This document shows, piece by piece, positions 16,564 through 26,397 of a stretch of 64,000 nt of DNA; position 1 is the first letter of the stretch, and each line of letters begins with the position of its first letter. The stretch comes from an uncultured Bacteroidia bacterium (GTDB taxonomy: Bacteria > Bacteroidota > Bacteroidia > Bacteroidales > UBA932), in the NCBI GenBank assembly GCA_902789245.1, contig CADAND010000016.1, positions 1 through 64,000 on the forward strand, in the 5' to 3' direction. The translations under genes and the position numbers were made by a program. The notes beneath the pieces were generated by a model. The model was not told where the DNA came from and ran no database searches. It saw only the letters and a program-made list of their open reading frames with translations.

Positions 16564-19560
16564 ATGTTCGGTTCAAAGCGCATATTGTTGGTGCTCGCAT
16601 GCCTGTTTGTTTCTTGGGGCGTGCGCGCGCAAGGCATAACCCTCAGCGGCACTGTGACTGACAAGAGCACGGGCGCACCCGTGAGCTTCGCCACCGTCGT
16701 GGTGGACGCCACGGAGCAGTGGGCCGTGGCCGACGCCAAGGGCAAATTCGTGCTGCGCAACGTGTCCGTGGCCGCATCCATCGTCCGGGTGGACTGCCTG
16801 GGTTACGTGACCTGGGCCCGCGACATGAAGTTCAGCAAAGACATCGATTTCCGCGTCGAGCTCAGCCCGGACAACCTCTCGCTCGAGAGCGCCATCGTGA
16901 CCGCGCAGGAGGACGGCAACTCCGCCACCACCACCCGCACCATCGACCGCATGGCCCTGGACCACGTCCAGCTGATGAACGTCTCCGACATCTCCAGCCT
17001 CCTGCCGGGCGGCGCGACGGTGGACCCGTCGCTGACCTCCGAGAAGCAGTTCAACATCCGCGCGGGCTCCGGCGAGAAGGGATCCGCCTCCTTCGGCACG
17101 GCCGTCGAGGTGGACGGCGTCCGCCTGTCCAATAACGCGTCCTTCGTGGCCGCCTCCGATTTCGACAACAAACCCGTCAAGGGTGTTTCCACCAATAACA
17201 TCGCCTCTTCCAACATCGAGTCCGTCGAAGTGATCACGGGCGTCCCTTCCGTGGAATACGGTGACATGGGCTCCGGCGTCGTGAAGGTCAATCTCAAGAA
17301 GGGCAAGACGCCCTTCATGGTGACGCTCTCCACCAGCCCGAGCACCAAGCAGGCTTCGGTCTCGAAGGGTTTCGACCTGGGGTCGACCCGCAGGGGCCGC
17401 GCCCTGGGCGTCGTGAACGCGAGTGCGGAATACGCGCAGTCGATTTCCAAGCAGATGTCGCCGTACACGGCGTATCGCCGCCAGCAGCTGTCGGTTTCCT
17501 ATACGAATACGCTCAGCCGGGGCATCTTTTATACGATGCCGCTTCGCATCACCGTCGGCGTGACGGGCAATCTGGGCGGCATGAATTCCACTGCCGACCC
17601 GGATGCCGTTCAGGGAACCTGGTCCATGGGCAAGGACAACGCGATCCAGGGCCATTTCGACCTGAACTGGCTGCTCAGCAAGCCGTGGATCACCAGCGTG
17701 GAGCTGAGCGGCTCGGCTTCCTATTCCGACAGGTCGAGCCAGGAGCGCACCTTCAACTCCTCTTCCATCAACAAGACGGTCCTTCACGGGCGCGAGGAGG
17801 GTTACGGCATCGCCGTTCCCTATACCGCCGGGACGGTCCCCTCGGTGATGTACATCCCCGCCGGGTACTGGTACAACACGATGTGCGACGACGACCGCCC
17901 GCTGGCGACCAAGCTTTCTTTTAAGGCAAATCACAGCCACCTGTTCGGCAAGGTCAACAACAAGATCAAACTGGGTGCGGACTGGACCACGGACCGCAAC
18001 TTCGGCATCGGCGCCAATTCACCCGAGATGGAGACGGCCCCGACCTTCCGCGAGTACCGCTACAGCGACGTCCCGACGATGCACAATGTAGGCGTCTACC
18101 TCGAGGATAATATCATGATTCCCGTCGGGACGGGCCACATCAACCTGATCGCCGGCCTGCGCAACGACAATACGATTATCCGGGGCTCCGCCTATGGCGT
18201 CACGTCCAGCCTCTCGCCCCGCTTCAATGCCAAGTACACGGTCTTCAAGCGGACGGCCCGGGACGGGAAGGCGTTCCGCGAACTGTCCTTCCGCGCCAGC
18301 TGGGGAGAATCCGTGAAGCTCCCGTCCTTTGCCGTGCTGTTCCCGATGCCGACCTACCGCGACGTGCGCGTGTTCGCCTCCAGCACGAATTCGGCCAACG
18401 AATCCTTCGAGGCCTATTACACCCAGCCCCGCACGGTCGAGTACAACCCCAACCTAAAATGGCAGCGCAACCGGATGATGGAGATCGGCGTGGACGCCGA
18501 CATCCTGGGCACCCGGATCTCGCTGGCGGCCTATTACAACCGGACGCTCAATGTGTATCGCGTCTCGACGCGTTACGACCGCATCTCGTATGCTTATACG
18601 ATGGACAACGCCCTGGTCGGCGTGCCCATCGCGGCGGACGACCGTGCCTTCACAATCAACCCCCAGAGCGGTATCGTCACGGTCTCCGACAAGACGGGCG
18701 TCCTCCCTTCGCAGGAGCTGGCCTACCAGACTTATAAGGAACTGTCCCCGAGCTACTATCCTGACAATGAGCTGAATCCCATCGACCGCTACGGCGTCGA
18801 ATGGGTTATCGAGTTCGCCCGGATCAAGGCCATCCAGACGGATATCCGCATTGACGGCAACTGGTATGCCTACAAGGCACTCGGGACCAATCAGGTCGCG
18901 TACAGCCCGACGACGTACCGCTCGTCGAAAGACAAGATGCCGTACCCGTACATCGGTCTCTATTACGGCGACAACGCTTATTCCAACGGGTCTGAGTCCC
19001 AGTCTTTGCGCATGAACCTCACGCTCACGACGCATATTCCCCGCATCCGCATGATCGTGTCGATGAAGCTGGAGTCCAGCCTGCTGAAGTATTCCCGGAC
19101 CCTGAGCGAGACGCCGGACGGCAAGGAACTGGCCCAGGTGATTTCCAACCTGAGCGATGCGCTGTCCACGACGGGCGAATCCATCTATGCCGGCGACAAC
19201 TATGTCGTCCGCTATCCGGAGCAGTACTGCAGCTATGACGACCCGACGCCGCGCGACTACCTGACGGACCTGCAGGCGGCCAAGGCGTCGGGAGATATGG
19301 ATCTTTACAACGATCTTCTGCAGCTCTCGTACAAGTCCAGCTACCTGTATGTCTTCCAGAAGGATTACCTCTCGCCCTATTTCAGTGCCAATTTCAGCAT
19401 CACCAAGGAGATCGGGGACCTGGCGTCCATTTCCTTCTACGCCAACAATTTCTTCGTCAACCGCTCGCAGCTCTGGTCTTCGAAGACGCGGACCTATCTT
19501 TCTGCGGCCAACTATATTCCGAAGTTCTACTACGGACTTACTTTACGACTCAAATTTTAA
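16564..19560 (+). CDS. TonB-dependent outer-membrane receptor with carboxypeptidase-like N-terminal domain
   Basis: The ATG at 16564 begins the signal (MFGSKRILLVLACLFVSWGVRAQ); a GTG four codons upstream is an alternative. Mature residues about 25-105 form the carboxypeptidase regulatory-like domain (LSGTVTDKSTGAPVSFATVV). A plug domain follows (DISSLLPGGATVDPSL, IESVEVITGVPSVEYGDMGSGVV), then a long 22-strand barrel ending with KFYYGLTLRLKF, which finishes in Phe as outer-membrane barrels do. Length 998 suits SusC/Oar-like receptors. There is no SusD partner. Instead the gene is followed at 12, 3 and 6 bases by a lipoprotein, a barrel protein and an M16 protease, so the transported compound may be a peptide or a peptide-bound ligand (inference). 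Confidence 0.92.
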   Translation: MFGSKRILLVLACLFVSWGVRAQGITLSGTVTDKSTGAPVSFATVVVDATEQWAVADAKGKFVLRNVSVAASIVRVDCLGYVTWARDMKFSKDIDFRVELSPDNLSLESAIVTAQEDGNSATTTRTIDRMALDHVQLMNVSDISSLLPGGATVDPSLTSEKQFNIRAGSGEKGSASFGTAVEVDGVRLSNNASFVAASDFDNKPVKGVSTNNIASSNIESVEVITGVPSVEYGDMGSGVVKVNLKKGKTPFMVTLSTSPSTKQASVSKGFDLGSTRRGRALGVVNASAEYAQSISKQMSPYTAYRRQQLSVSYTNTLSRGIFYTMPLRITVGVTGNLGGMNSTADPDAVQGTWSMGKDNAIQGHFDLNWLLSKPWITSVELSGSASYSDRSSQERTFNSSSINKTVLHGREEGYGIAVPYTAGTVPSVMYIPAGYWYNTMCDDDRPLATKLSFKANHSHLFGKVNNKIKLGADWTTDRNFGIGANSPEMETAPTFREYRYSDVPTMHNVGVYLEDNIMIPVGTGHINLIAGLRNDNTIIRGSAYGVTSSLSPRFNAKYTVFKRTARDGKAFRELSFRASWGESVKLPSFAVLFPMPTYRDVRVFASSTNSANESFEAYYTQPRTVEYNPNLKWQRNRMMEIGVDADILGTRISLAAYYNRTLNVYRVSTRYDRISYAYTMDNALVGVPIAADDRAFTINPQSGIVTVSDKTGVLPSQELAYQTYKELSPSYYPDNELNPIDRYGVEWVIEFARIKAIQTDIRIDGNWYAYKALGTNQVAYSPTTYRSSKDKMPYPYIGLYYGDNAYSNGSESQSLRMNLTLTTHIPRIRMIVSMKLESSLLKYSRTLSETPDGKELAQVISNLSDALSTTGESIYAGDNYVVRYPEQYCSYDDPTPRDYLTDLQAAKASGDMDLYNDLLQLSYKSSYLYVFQKDYLSPYFSANFSITKEIGDLASISFYANNFFVNRSQLWSSKTRTYLSAANYIPKFYYGLTLRLKF

Positions 19561-19572
19561 TCTTATAGTGTT

Positions 19573-20907
19573 ATGAAGAAGGTTTTATTTTTTGTTTTGG
19601 CGGCGCTCAGCCTTGCGCTGATTTCTTGCGAGAAACGCCCGACCACCGTTGAAGTGCCGATCCAGCTGATGTACAACGGCGCTCCTTTCGCCGTCGCCGG
19701 CGTCCCGGTGACGCTCGCTTCCGGCAGCGCTACTTTTGACGCGCTGACCGATGATACCGGTCTCGTGAAGTTCACGGTCTCCGTGGGAACTTATACCGCT
19801 ACTACTTCGTATCGCGCTTCGGAGAGCGCGGTCATGGTCAACTACAACGGCAGCGTTAACATCCTGGTGCCTGAGATCGCCACCGGAAAGGAGTTCGCCA
19901 CCATGCGCCTGGAGCTCACGGCTTCCAAGGCCAGCCAGCTGATCATCAAGGAAGTGTACAACGGCGGCTGTAAGGATAACGCAGGCTCCAAGAACTTCCA
20001 GAACGACAAGTATATCATCGTGTACAACAACTCCGACGTGGAGGTGGACGCCAGCGGCATGTGCCTCGCGATGGCCCAGATCAGCAGCCTGGTCTCTACG
20101 AACAAGTATACGATTACCGACGGTGTCATTGAATATGCTGCAGCCGGTTGGACACCTGCTTCGTACGGTATCTGGTGGTTCCAGTCCGGAACGTCCGTCA
20201 AGATCGCGCCGTACTCCCAGATCGTCATCTCCGTCACGGGCGCGATTGACCACACTCAGACGTACACCAACTCGGTTGACCTGAGCCATGCGGATTATGT
20301 CACCTATGATCCTGAGTCCGGTTTCAACGGTGCCGCCCAGTATCCCGCTCCTTCTGCGGACATCCCGGCCAGCCACCAGATGAAGACCTACGAGTTCGGT
20401 CAGGGCACCGCATGGCCGTTCCCGATCAAGACGGCCGCTCCGATGCTCCTGATGCCCGGCGAGGACATCCAGGCTTTTGTGAAGAACGAGGCCAACTTTG
20501 ATAATCGCTCCAGCAACAAGTCCGGCAACTACTGCAAGATTCCTACGTCCTGGGTGCTGGATGCCGTGGATATCTGGGGCGACGCCGATGAGACGAAGAA
20601 CTACTTCCGCTTCCCGGCCGAAGTCAACACCGGCAAGGTCGTTTTTGCTACGAATGCTATGGGTTATACGATCTACCGCAATGTCGACAAGGCGGCCACG
20701 GAGGCGATTGCTGAGAATGCCGGCAAGCTGGTTTATGATTATGCCGGTGCTGTCAGCGCTGACGATACAGATCCTTCCGGCATCGACGCGGAGGCTTCGA
20801 TCGCCAAGGGTGCGAAGATCGTTTACATGGATTCCAATAACTCCGACGCGGACTTCCACGTCCGCAAGGTTGCTTCCATCAAATTGTATAACTTTGCAGT
20901 GAAGTAA
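19573..20907 (+). CDS. Surface lipoprotein, DUF4876-like
   Basis: The 444-residue lipoprotein has a lipobox LALISC (Cys19). Residues 25-110 form an Ig-like/transthyretin-like domain (VPIQLMYNGAPFAVAGVPVTL, LTDDTGLVKFTVSVGTYT). Then comes a larger domain starting LIIKEVYNGGCKDNAGSKNFQNDKYIIVYNNSD, which resembles lamin-tail-like beta sandwiches and, from memory, DUF4876. It lies between a TonB receptor and a second barrel protein with almost no spacing. A role as the surface ligand-capture subunit of the receptor, in place of SusD, is inferred from this position. Codon use is like the neighbours. Confidence 0.75.
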   Translation: MKKVLFFVLAALSLALISCEKRPTTVEVPIQLMYNGAPFAVAGVPVTLASGSATFDALTDDTGLVKFTVSVGTYTATTSYRASESAVMVNYNGSVNILVPEIATGKEFATMRLELTASKASQLIIKEVYNGGCKDNAGSKNFQNDKYIIVYNNSDVEVDASGMCLAMAQISSLVSTNKYTITDGVIEYAAAGWTPASYGIWWFQSGTSVKIAPYSQIVISVTGAIDHTQTYTNSVDLSHADYVTYDPESGFNGAAQYPAPSADIPASHQMKTYEFGQGTAWPFPIKTAAPMLLMPGEDIQAFVKNEANFDNRSSNKSGNYCKIPTSWVLDAVDIWGDADETKNYFRFPAEVNTGKVVFATNAMGYTIYRNVDKAATEAIAENAGKLVYDYAGAVSADDTDPSGIDAEASIAKGAKIVYMDSNNSDADFHVRKVASIKLYNFAVK

Positions 20908-20910
20908 GTC

Positions 20911-22503
20911 ATGCGATTCCGGTCGATATCCTTTATTGTCGTACTGACCCTCTGCCTCGCGGCTTCGGCCGCGGGGCAGGAGCCGGTGCGCGATTTTCAG
21001 CTTGCCGTGGAGCGAAATCCGCTGCTCTCCTTCGAGAATGCGGCAGGCTTGAGTTCCCTGGGAGAAGAACACTTTTCCGAGGCGACCGGATCCTTTATCA
21101 TGCATTACGGCGGTCTCGTTCCGCTGGAGGGGTCTCCCGACAGCTGGAAGGTGAACGTCGGCACCAGGTCCTTCCAGCGGGTTTCCGACCGCATCGTATT
21201 CGCCGGAGGACTTTCTTACTCGCACGCCCGGGGAAAGGGTATGGGTGGACAGATCCTGATGGATCCTCAAGACAACCCGATCAATTTCCTGGAAGAGGAC
21301 GGCACGACTGCCGGACAGAAAAAGCGGGAGACCTATTCCCTCTACGGTGCGATTTCCTACTCGTTCAGTGACCGCTTCAGCGCCGGCCTTCGCGTGGATT
21401 ACACCGCCGCTGATCAGACGAAGTTCAAGGATCCGCGTTTCCTGAACGTGGTGATGGACCTCAAGGTCGCGCCTGGCGTGATATGGCATCCTTCCGAGCA
21501 GTTCTCCCTGGGCGGCAATCTCCTGTATCGCCACAGCCTGGAGCAGCTCAGTGCCGGCCTTTTCGGCACCATTGACCGTCAGTTTGACATTCTGGTGGAC
21601 CAGGGCGCGTTCCTGGGCAACCGGGAGGTTTTTGAGGGCGATGCCGGCTATGTGTCCGTATCGAACATGCGGCCCCTGGCCAACGAACGCTACGGCCTCT
21701 CCTTGCAAACGGTGATCGGGTCCCGCATCAAGTATCATGGCCAGCTCTCCGCCCTGTGGCGGACCGGCTATTATGGCAGCCGGACTTCCACGTCCGTGGT
21801 GTTCTGCGAATTCAGCGGACCGGAAGCGTCTTTTGAAGGTGTCTGGCTGGTTCCCGCCCGGGACGCATCGCACCGGATCGCTTACGATCTGGGGGTGAAG
21901 TATTTATCCCGATACACCAATTCGTACAGATACAAGGCGCAGCCCGGTATGGCCACGACCGTGGAGTACCATGGCCGGAACAGAACCCTCGACCGCCTGG
22001 ACCTGACCGCCCGCGTGGCGTACAAGTGGGAGAAGGGGCTCTCGGGATTCCGTCCCGATTGGATGCTTTCAGCCAGTGTCGAGGGGAATCTGCGCAATCA
22101 GAATGTCGATTTCTATCCTTCCCGCCGCCATCAGGACTATCTGAACCTGTCGGCGCAGGTGGTCGGGGAGCGCAATGTCAAGCGCGCCTCCGACTGTTTC
22201 TCCTTCGCCGCGGGCCTTTCCTTCCTGTGGGGAACCGGCGATCCCAAAACCGACGATGCCGTCTCGAACACCGGCACGTCCAAACTCAAGTCTTTCGACG
22301 AATGGCTCTACCGCCAGTTCGAATATGACACGGCCGCCCGTGCGGGCGCGTCGCTTTCCTTCACCTGGTCCATGCTGGGTTTCCGGGGGCTTGTCCCTTA
22401 TCTGACGGTCTCCGACCGCTTCGTGTCCCTGCTGGCAGCGCCGCAATACCTGCAGAGCGGCTACCGCAACGAGGCCTTGCTGACCCTCGGCGTTAATTTC
22501 TAG
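20911..22503 (+). CDS. Outer-membrane beta-barrel protein, DUF6850-like
   Basis: The 530-residue product has a Sec signal (MRFRSISFIVVLTLCLAASAAGQ). The rest shows alternating beta strands, e.g. FIMHYGGLVPLEGSPDSWKVNVG, YSLYGAISYSFSDRFSAGLRVDY, and a final strand EALLTLGVNF ending in Phe. I recall such barrels as DUF6850 next to DUF4876 lipoproteins and TonB receptors. It begins 3 bases after the DUF4876-like stop and is followed within 6 bases by an M16 protease, so it is firmly part of the operon. A second barrel next to a TonB receptor could form a co-receptor or secretion pore; the function is not known. Confidence 0.75.
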   Translation: MRFRSISFIVVLTLCLAASAAGQEPVRDFQLAVERNPLLSFENAAGLSSLGEEHFSEATGSFIMHYGGLVPLEGSPDSWKVNVGTRSFQRVSDRIVFAGGLSYSHARGKGMGGQILMDPQDNPINFLEEDGTTAGQKKRETYSLYGAISYSFSDRFSAGLRVDYTAADQTKFKDPRFLNVVMDLKVAPGVIWHPSEQFSLGGNLLYRHSLEQLSAGLFGTIDRQFDILVDQGAFLGNREVFEGDAGYVSVSNMRPLANERYGLSLQTVIGSRIKYHGQLSALWRTGYYGSRTSTSVVFCEFSGPEASFEGVWLVPARDASHRIAYDLGVKYLSRYTNSYRYKAQPGMATTVEYHGRNRTLDRLDLTARVAYKWEKGLSGFRPDWMLSASVEGNLRNQNVDFYPSRRHQDYLNLSAQVVGERNVKRASDCFSFAAGLSFLWGTGDPKTDDAVSNTGTSKLKSFDEWLYRQFEYDTAARAGASLSFTWSMLGFRGLVPYLTVSDRFVSLLAAPQYLQSGYRNEALLTLGVNF

Positions 22504-22509
22504 TTTACC

Positions 22510-25326
22510 ATGAAACGATTCTTCTTCTGCCTGCTCGCGCTGTCCCTGCTCGGAAACGCGGGCGCCCAGCCCATCGCGGCCGATCCTGAATTCCGTGTCG
22601 GCCGGCTTGACAACGGTCTGACCTATTACCTGGCCCACAACGAGCTGCCGGCCGGCTGCGCCGATTTCTACATCGCGCACAACGTGGGCGCCCTGCAGGA
22701 GGAGGACAACCAGAACGGCTTGGCGCATTTCCTCGAGCACATGGCCTTCAACGGCACCCGGCACTATCCGGGGAAGGGGATCCTGGAGTTCCTGGCGAAG
22801 GACGGCGTGCGCTTCGGCTACAACGTCAACGCCTACACCACGCGCAACGAGACGGTGTACAACCTCTCGTCCGTGCCCCTGGTGCGCGAGTCGTTCGTAG
22901 ACTCCGTGCTGACGGTGCTGCACGACTGGTCCTGCGACATCTCCTGCGAGCAGCAGGCGCTGGACGACGAGCGGGGCGTGATCAGCGAAGAATGGCGCCT
23001 GCGCGACGACTCGCGCACGCGCATCAACAATCTCCAGAACGCCCTCATCTACAAGGGCTCCAAGCAGCCGGAGCGGACGGTGATCGGCTCCTACGAGGTG
23101 ATCAACGGCTTCAAGCGCGAGGAGATCCTGGACTTCTATCATAAGTGGTACCGCCCCGACCTGCAGGCGATCATCGTGGTGGGCGACTTCGACGTGGACG
23201 AGATGGAGGCCCGGGTGCGGGCGAAGTTCTCCGACATCCCGAAGGCCGTCAACCCCGCGCAGAAAGAGCGTTACCTGCCCGCGAAGCGATCCCTGCCGCT
23301 GATCGAGGACATGGCCGACGAGCACCTCAAGATCGGGGTGGTGAAATTCATCTTCAAGCAGCCCTATCCCGGGAGCGCGGAGCGGATCACGGAAGAATAC
23401 ATCCGCGACGCCTTCAGCCGCCAGATCGTCTCTGCGGTGCTCACCGAGCGCCTGCGCCGGCTCACGCAGCAGCGCGACTGTCCCGCCCGCTCCGCGGTGC
23501 TGGTGACCAACGAGTACGAGCCGGACTACTACATCAGCCTCTTCACCGTCACGCCCAAGAGCAAGGACCGCGTGGCGGAGTGCATGGAGATGACCGCCCG
23601 CGAGATCCGGCGCCTGGTCCTGTTCGGCATCAGCCCGGACGAGTTCGAGGCGGCGAAGCTCAGCGTGGCGCAGCGCTTCCACCTGGACCGCGAACTCAGC
23701 CGCGACGAAGTCAAGAGCGAGGAGCTCGTGAAGGCGGCGGTCGAGCACTTCCTGCGCAACCATCCGCTGCTCGGCCCGGTCGGGCTCCAGGAGGTCCAGA
23801 ACAAGGCCCTGGCCGCCATCAGCTGGGAGAGCGTCCGAGATTATCCGGCGAGCATGTTCCTGGACAGCGAGGCCATCTACTCCACCTGCTACAACCCCGT
23901 GGAGAATCCGGGCTTCGCCCCGTCCGCCGACGCGGTGCGCGGCATCCTGGCGAGCGTGGAGGCGGAGCCGCTGCAGGCGCAGTATCTCAGCTACCCGAAG
24001 CTGGATTTCGACGTGGACGTGGCGCCCGGCCGCATCGTGAAGCGGACCGCGGACAAGCGCCTGGGCGGCTACGAGGAGTGGCTGCTCTCCAACGGCGCGA
24101 AGGTCTATTACCGCCAGGCGGCGCCCGTGAAGGCGAATGTCCACCTGGCCACCGTCTGGCGCTTCGGCACCGGCTACCGCAGCTATCCGGCCGAGGGGCT
24201 CACTGCCGCGCGTTTCGCCGCGGCCTACAACAACCGCACGCTCGGCTTCCGCGGTTTCGAGCGGCAGGCGCTGCGGAGTTTCCCGGAGCTCTCCGGGGTG
24301 AGCATCCTGACCCGCACGCTCCAGCAGTCCGCCTCGGTCGAGCTGAGCGCCGCCCGGGGCAGGGAGGAGGCCGCCTTCAAGGCGGGCTGGCTGCTGCTCC
24401 AGGAGCCGTATTTCGGTGATGAGAACGGCCTGGAGAAGACCAAGGCGGACAATCTCAAGAACCTGGGCCGCAAGCCGAATCCCCGTACGGTCTTCGAGGA
24501 GAAATACACCCGGCAGGTCTATGGCGACCACCCCTGGCTGCAGCCCTTCGACTCCGCTGCCATCGAGGCGGTGGACATGGCCCTGCTCCGCGAGGTGTAC
24601 GAGCGGGAATTCACGGATTTCGCGCAGCTGTCTGTCTTCATCACCAGCGACCTGGACCGCGCCGACATCGAGGCGTACGTCTGCCGCTACGTGGCGTCCC
24701 TGCAGGGTGAATACCCTTACGGGAAGACCGCCACGGCCCTGCCGAAGCCCGTCCTGAAGGGCCGGCAGCTGATCACGGAGACCAACGCCCCCGAGTCCGA
24801 GCCGGTCTCGAACGTGGACTACATGTACGTGGCCGCTGTCAAGACCACGGCCCGCAGCATCCTCGTGTCCGACTTCCTGGACTACATCCTCTCCGCCCGC
24901 TACCTGAACCTGATCCGCGAGGAGCGCGGCGGGACCTACCACGTGGGCTTCTCGACGGATGTCCCGGACAATCCGGCCCAGCCCTGGCGGGGTGTGGTGG
25001 ACTTCCAGACCCGCCCGGAGATGACGCAGCTGCTGGTCGGCGATGTCCGCGACGTGATGGAGGCGATGGCGAAGGACGGCCCCACGGCCGAGGAGATGGA
25101 CCAGGCCGGGAAGTACATCCGCAAGCGCCACGGGGAGCTGGAGCGCCGCGCGTCTTCGTCTCTGACGGAGCAGAACGACCGCCTGGTCAAGACCGTGCTT
25201 TGGGGTCGCGATTTCGACGCCGACTACGATGCGCTGCTCCTCGGGATCAGGGCCCGCGACGTGCGCGACCTCGCCCGGAAGTTCCTCGCGGGCGACCATA
25301 TCGTCGAAATCTATACGGAAGAGTAA
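22510..25326 (+). CDS. M16-family zinc metallopeptidase (pitrilysin type), secreted
   Basis: The 938-residue protein begins with a Sec signal (MKRFFFCLLALSLLGNAGAQ) and has the double-length M16 layout, two M16 half-domains in one chain. The inverted zinc motif HFLEH is at residues 73-77 in NGLAHFLEHMAFNGT, and the distal ligand is Glu154 in LDDERGVISEEW. The second, inactive half contains ERGGTYHVGFSTD typical of the R/Y pair that binds substrate. M16 enzymes degrade short peptides inside a closed chamber. Being last in a TonB receptor/lipoprotein/barrel operon, it likely processes whatever enters or is captured there. This is similar in idea to the FusA/FusC ferredoxin system of plant pathogens, but the receptor family differs. 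Confidence 0.92.
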   Translation: MKRFFFCLLALSLLGNAGAQPIAADPEFRVGRLDNGLTYYLAHNELPAGCADFYIAHNVGALQEEDNQNGLAHFLEHMAFNGTRHYPGKGILEFLAKDGVRFGYNVNAYTTRNETVYNLSSVPLVRESFVDSVLTVLHDWSCDISCEQQALDDERGVISEEWRLRDDSRTRINNLQNALIYKGSKQPERTVIGSYEVINGFKREEILDFYHKWYRPDLQAIIVVGDFDVDEMEARVRAKFSDIPKAVNPAQKERYLPAKRSLPLIEDMADEHLKIGVVKFIFKQPYPGSAERITEEYIRDAFSRQIVSAVLTERLRRLTQQRDCPARSAVLVTNEYEPDYYISLFTVTPKSKDRVAECMEMTAREIRRLVLFGISPDEFEAAKLSVAQRFHLDRELSRDEVKSEELVKAAVEHFLRNHPLLGPVGLQEVQNKALAAISWESVRDYPASMFLDSEAIYSTCYNPVENPGFAPSADAVRGILASVEAEPLQAQYLSYPKLDFDVDVAPGRIVKRTADKRLGGYEEWLLSNGAKVYYRQAAPVKANVHLATVWRFGTGYRSYPAEGLTAARFAAAYNNRTLGFRGFERQALRSFPELSGVSILTRTLQQSASVELSAARGREEAAFKAGWLLLQEPYFGDENGLEKTKADNLKNLGRKPNPRTVFEEKYTRQVYGDHPWLQPFDSAAIEAVDMALLREVYEREFTDFAQLSVFITSDLDRADIEAYVCRYVASLQGEYPYGKTATALPKPVLKGRQLITETNAPESEPVSNVDYMYVAAVKTTARSILVSDFLDYILSARYLNLIREERGGTYHVGFSTDVPDNPAQPWRGVVDFQTRPEMTQLLVGDVRDVMEAMAKDGPTAEEMDQAGKYIRKRHGELERRASSSLTEQNDRLVKTVLWGRDFDADYDALLLGIRARDVRDLARKFLAGDHIVEIYTEE

Positions 25327-25335
25327 GCCGCGCTG

Positions 25336-26397
25336 CTACATCAGCAGCATCACCGCGAAGATATAGAGCAGGAAGGCCTGCAGCTTGATCCGGTCGCGGT
25401 TGTTCTCGGAGAGGAGCGATTCCGTCACGTCCTCGGCCGCGAAGTCTTCGAGCGTCTGGTGGTCCGGGAGGTCGAGGCGGTGCCACTTCGTGACGATGAG
25501 TCCGTCCTGGATGAAGGCGGCGCCGCCGTTGGAGCGGTTCAGCGTCAGCAGTTTCTTGCGGTCGGCGTAGTACGTGGCGTCAATCACTTCGTGCGAGGAG
25601 ACGAGCTCCTGCATCATTTCCGGCGTGGCGGCGGCCAGGACCATGGGCGTGAAGCCCGCGTCCCTGGCGTCCTGGACCACGCGCTGCACGCGGGCCCAGT
25701 GGTTCGGACGCATCTTTTCCGGGTCGTAGACCGACACGACCACCAGCTGGCCTTCGACCAGCTTCTCGTCCACATATTCTCCCGTGGCGTCGCTGATGGA
25801 CAGCGTGGGGGTGCGGTCGTCGGTGGGGTCGTCGATGTCCCAGGGGAGCATCAGCTCGGCGCCCGGCTTGAAGGGCGTGAAATCGACGAGCGGAATGCTG
25901 AACGAGGAGTACAGCAGGAAGAAGCAGATGGACACGGCGGCGATGGGGAAGCTGACGTACTTGACCTTGCGCGTGATCTCGATCTTGCGGAAGGGCAGGA
26001 ATGCGAGCGCCCACATGGCCAGCAGGACGAGGTTCTTGATCAGGCTCTGGGCGTGCGTGAGGTGGATGATCTCGCCGAAGCAGCCGCAGTCTATGTGGGG
26101 ATTCTTGATGTAGAGCAGCAGGGTCAGCAGCGTGAAGAGGACCAGCATGATGCCCGTCACGGCGGCCACGACGCGGCGCCACACGCCCGTGATGAGGGCG
26201 GCGCCGACGAGCGCCTCGAGCAGGGCCATGCCGGAGCCGATGAAGCCTGCTCCGCCCATCAGGAAATTCAGGTGCAGGAACTTGAGGTATTCCTCCACGA
26301 CGAGGCGGGCGCCCACGGGATCCATGAGCTTGAGGATGCCCGCGAGGAAGAAAACGAAGCCGATCAGGACGGCGCTAATCCTTCGGATAACTCTCAT
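25336..26397 (-). CDS. DoxX-like membrane protein with fused thioredoxin-like region (BT_3928 type)
   Basis: The start at 26397 (MRVIRRISAVLIGFVFFLAGILKLMDPVG) is chosen because it opens the first membrane helix. The protein has about 353 residues: four DoxX/MauE-type helices (residues 1-150) with IDCGCFGE at about 100, another helix pair to about 200, then a soluble thioredoxin-like domain (VVVSVYDPEKM, FTPMVLAAATPEMM) lacking a CxxC, and a last helix. The family is known from Bacteroidales as BT_3928 (recalled, not checked). CGCFG may serve in quinone/thiol chemistry. It overlaps the end of tmk by 23 bases on the same strand, implying coupled expression. Confidence 0.8.
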   Translation of the reverse strand: MRVIRRISAVLIGFVFFLAGILKLMDPVGARLVVEEYLKFLHLNFLMGGAGFIGSGMALLEALVGAALITGVWRRVVAAVTGIMLVLFTLLTLLLYIKNPHIDCGCFGEIIHLTHAQSLIKNLVLLAMWALAFLPFRKIEITRKVKYVSFPIAAVSICFFLLYSSFSIPLVDFTPFKPGAELMLPWDIDDPTDDRTPTLSISDATGEYVDEKLVEGQLVVVSVYDPEKMRPNHWARVQRVVQDARDAGFTPMVLAAATPEMMQELVSSHEVIDATYYADRKKLLTLNRSNGGAAFIQDGLIVTKWHRLDLPDHQTLEDFAAEDVTESLLSENNRDRIKLQAFLLYIFAVMLLM

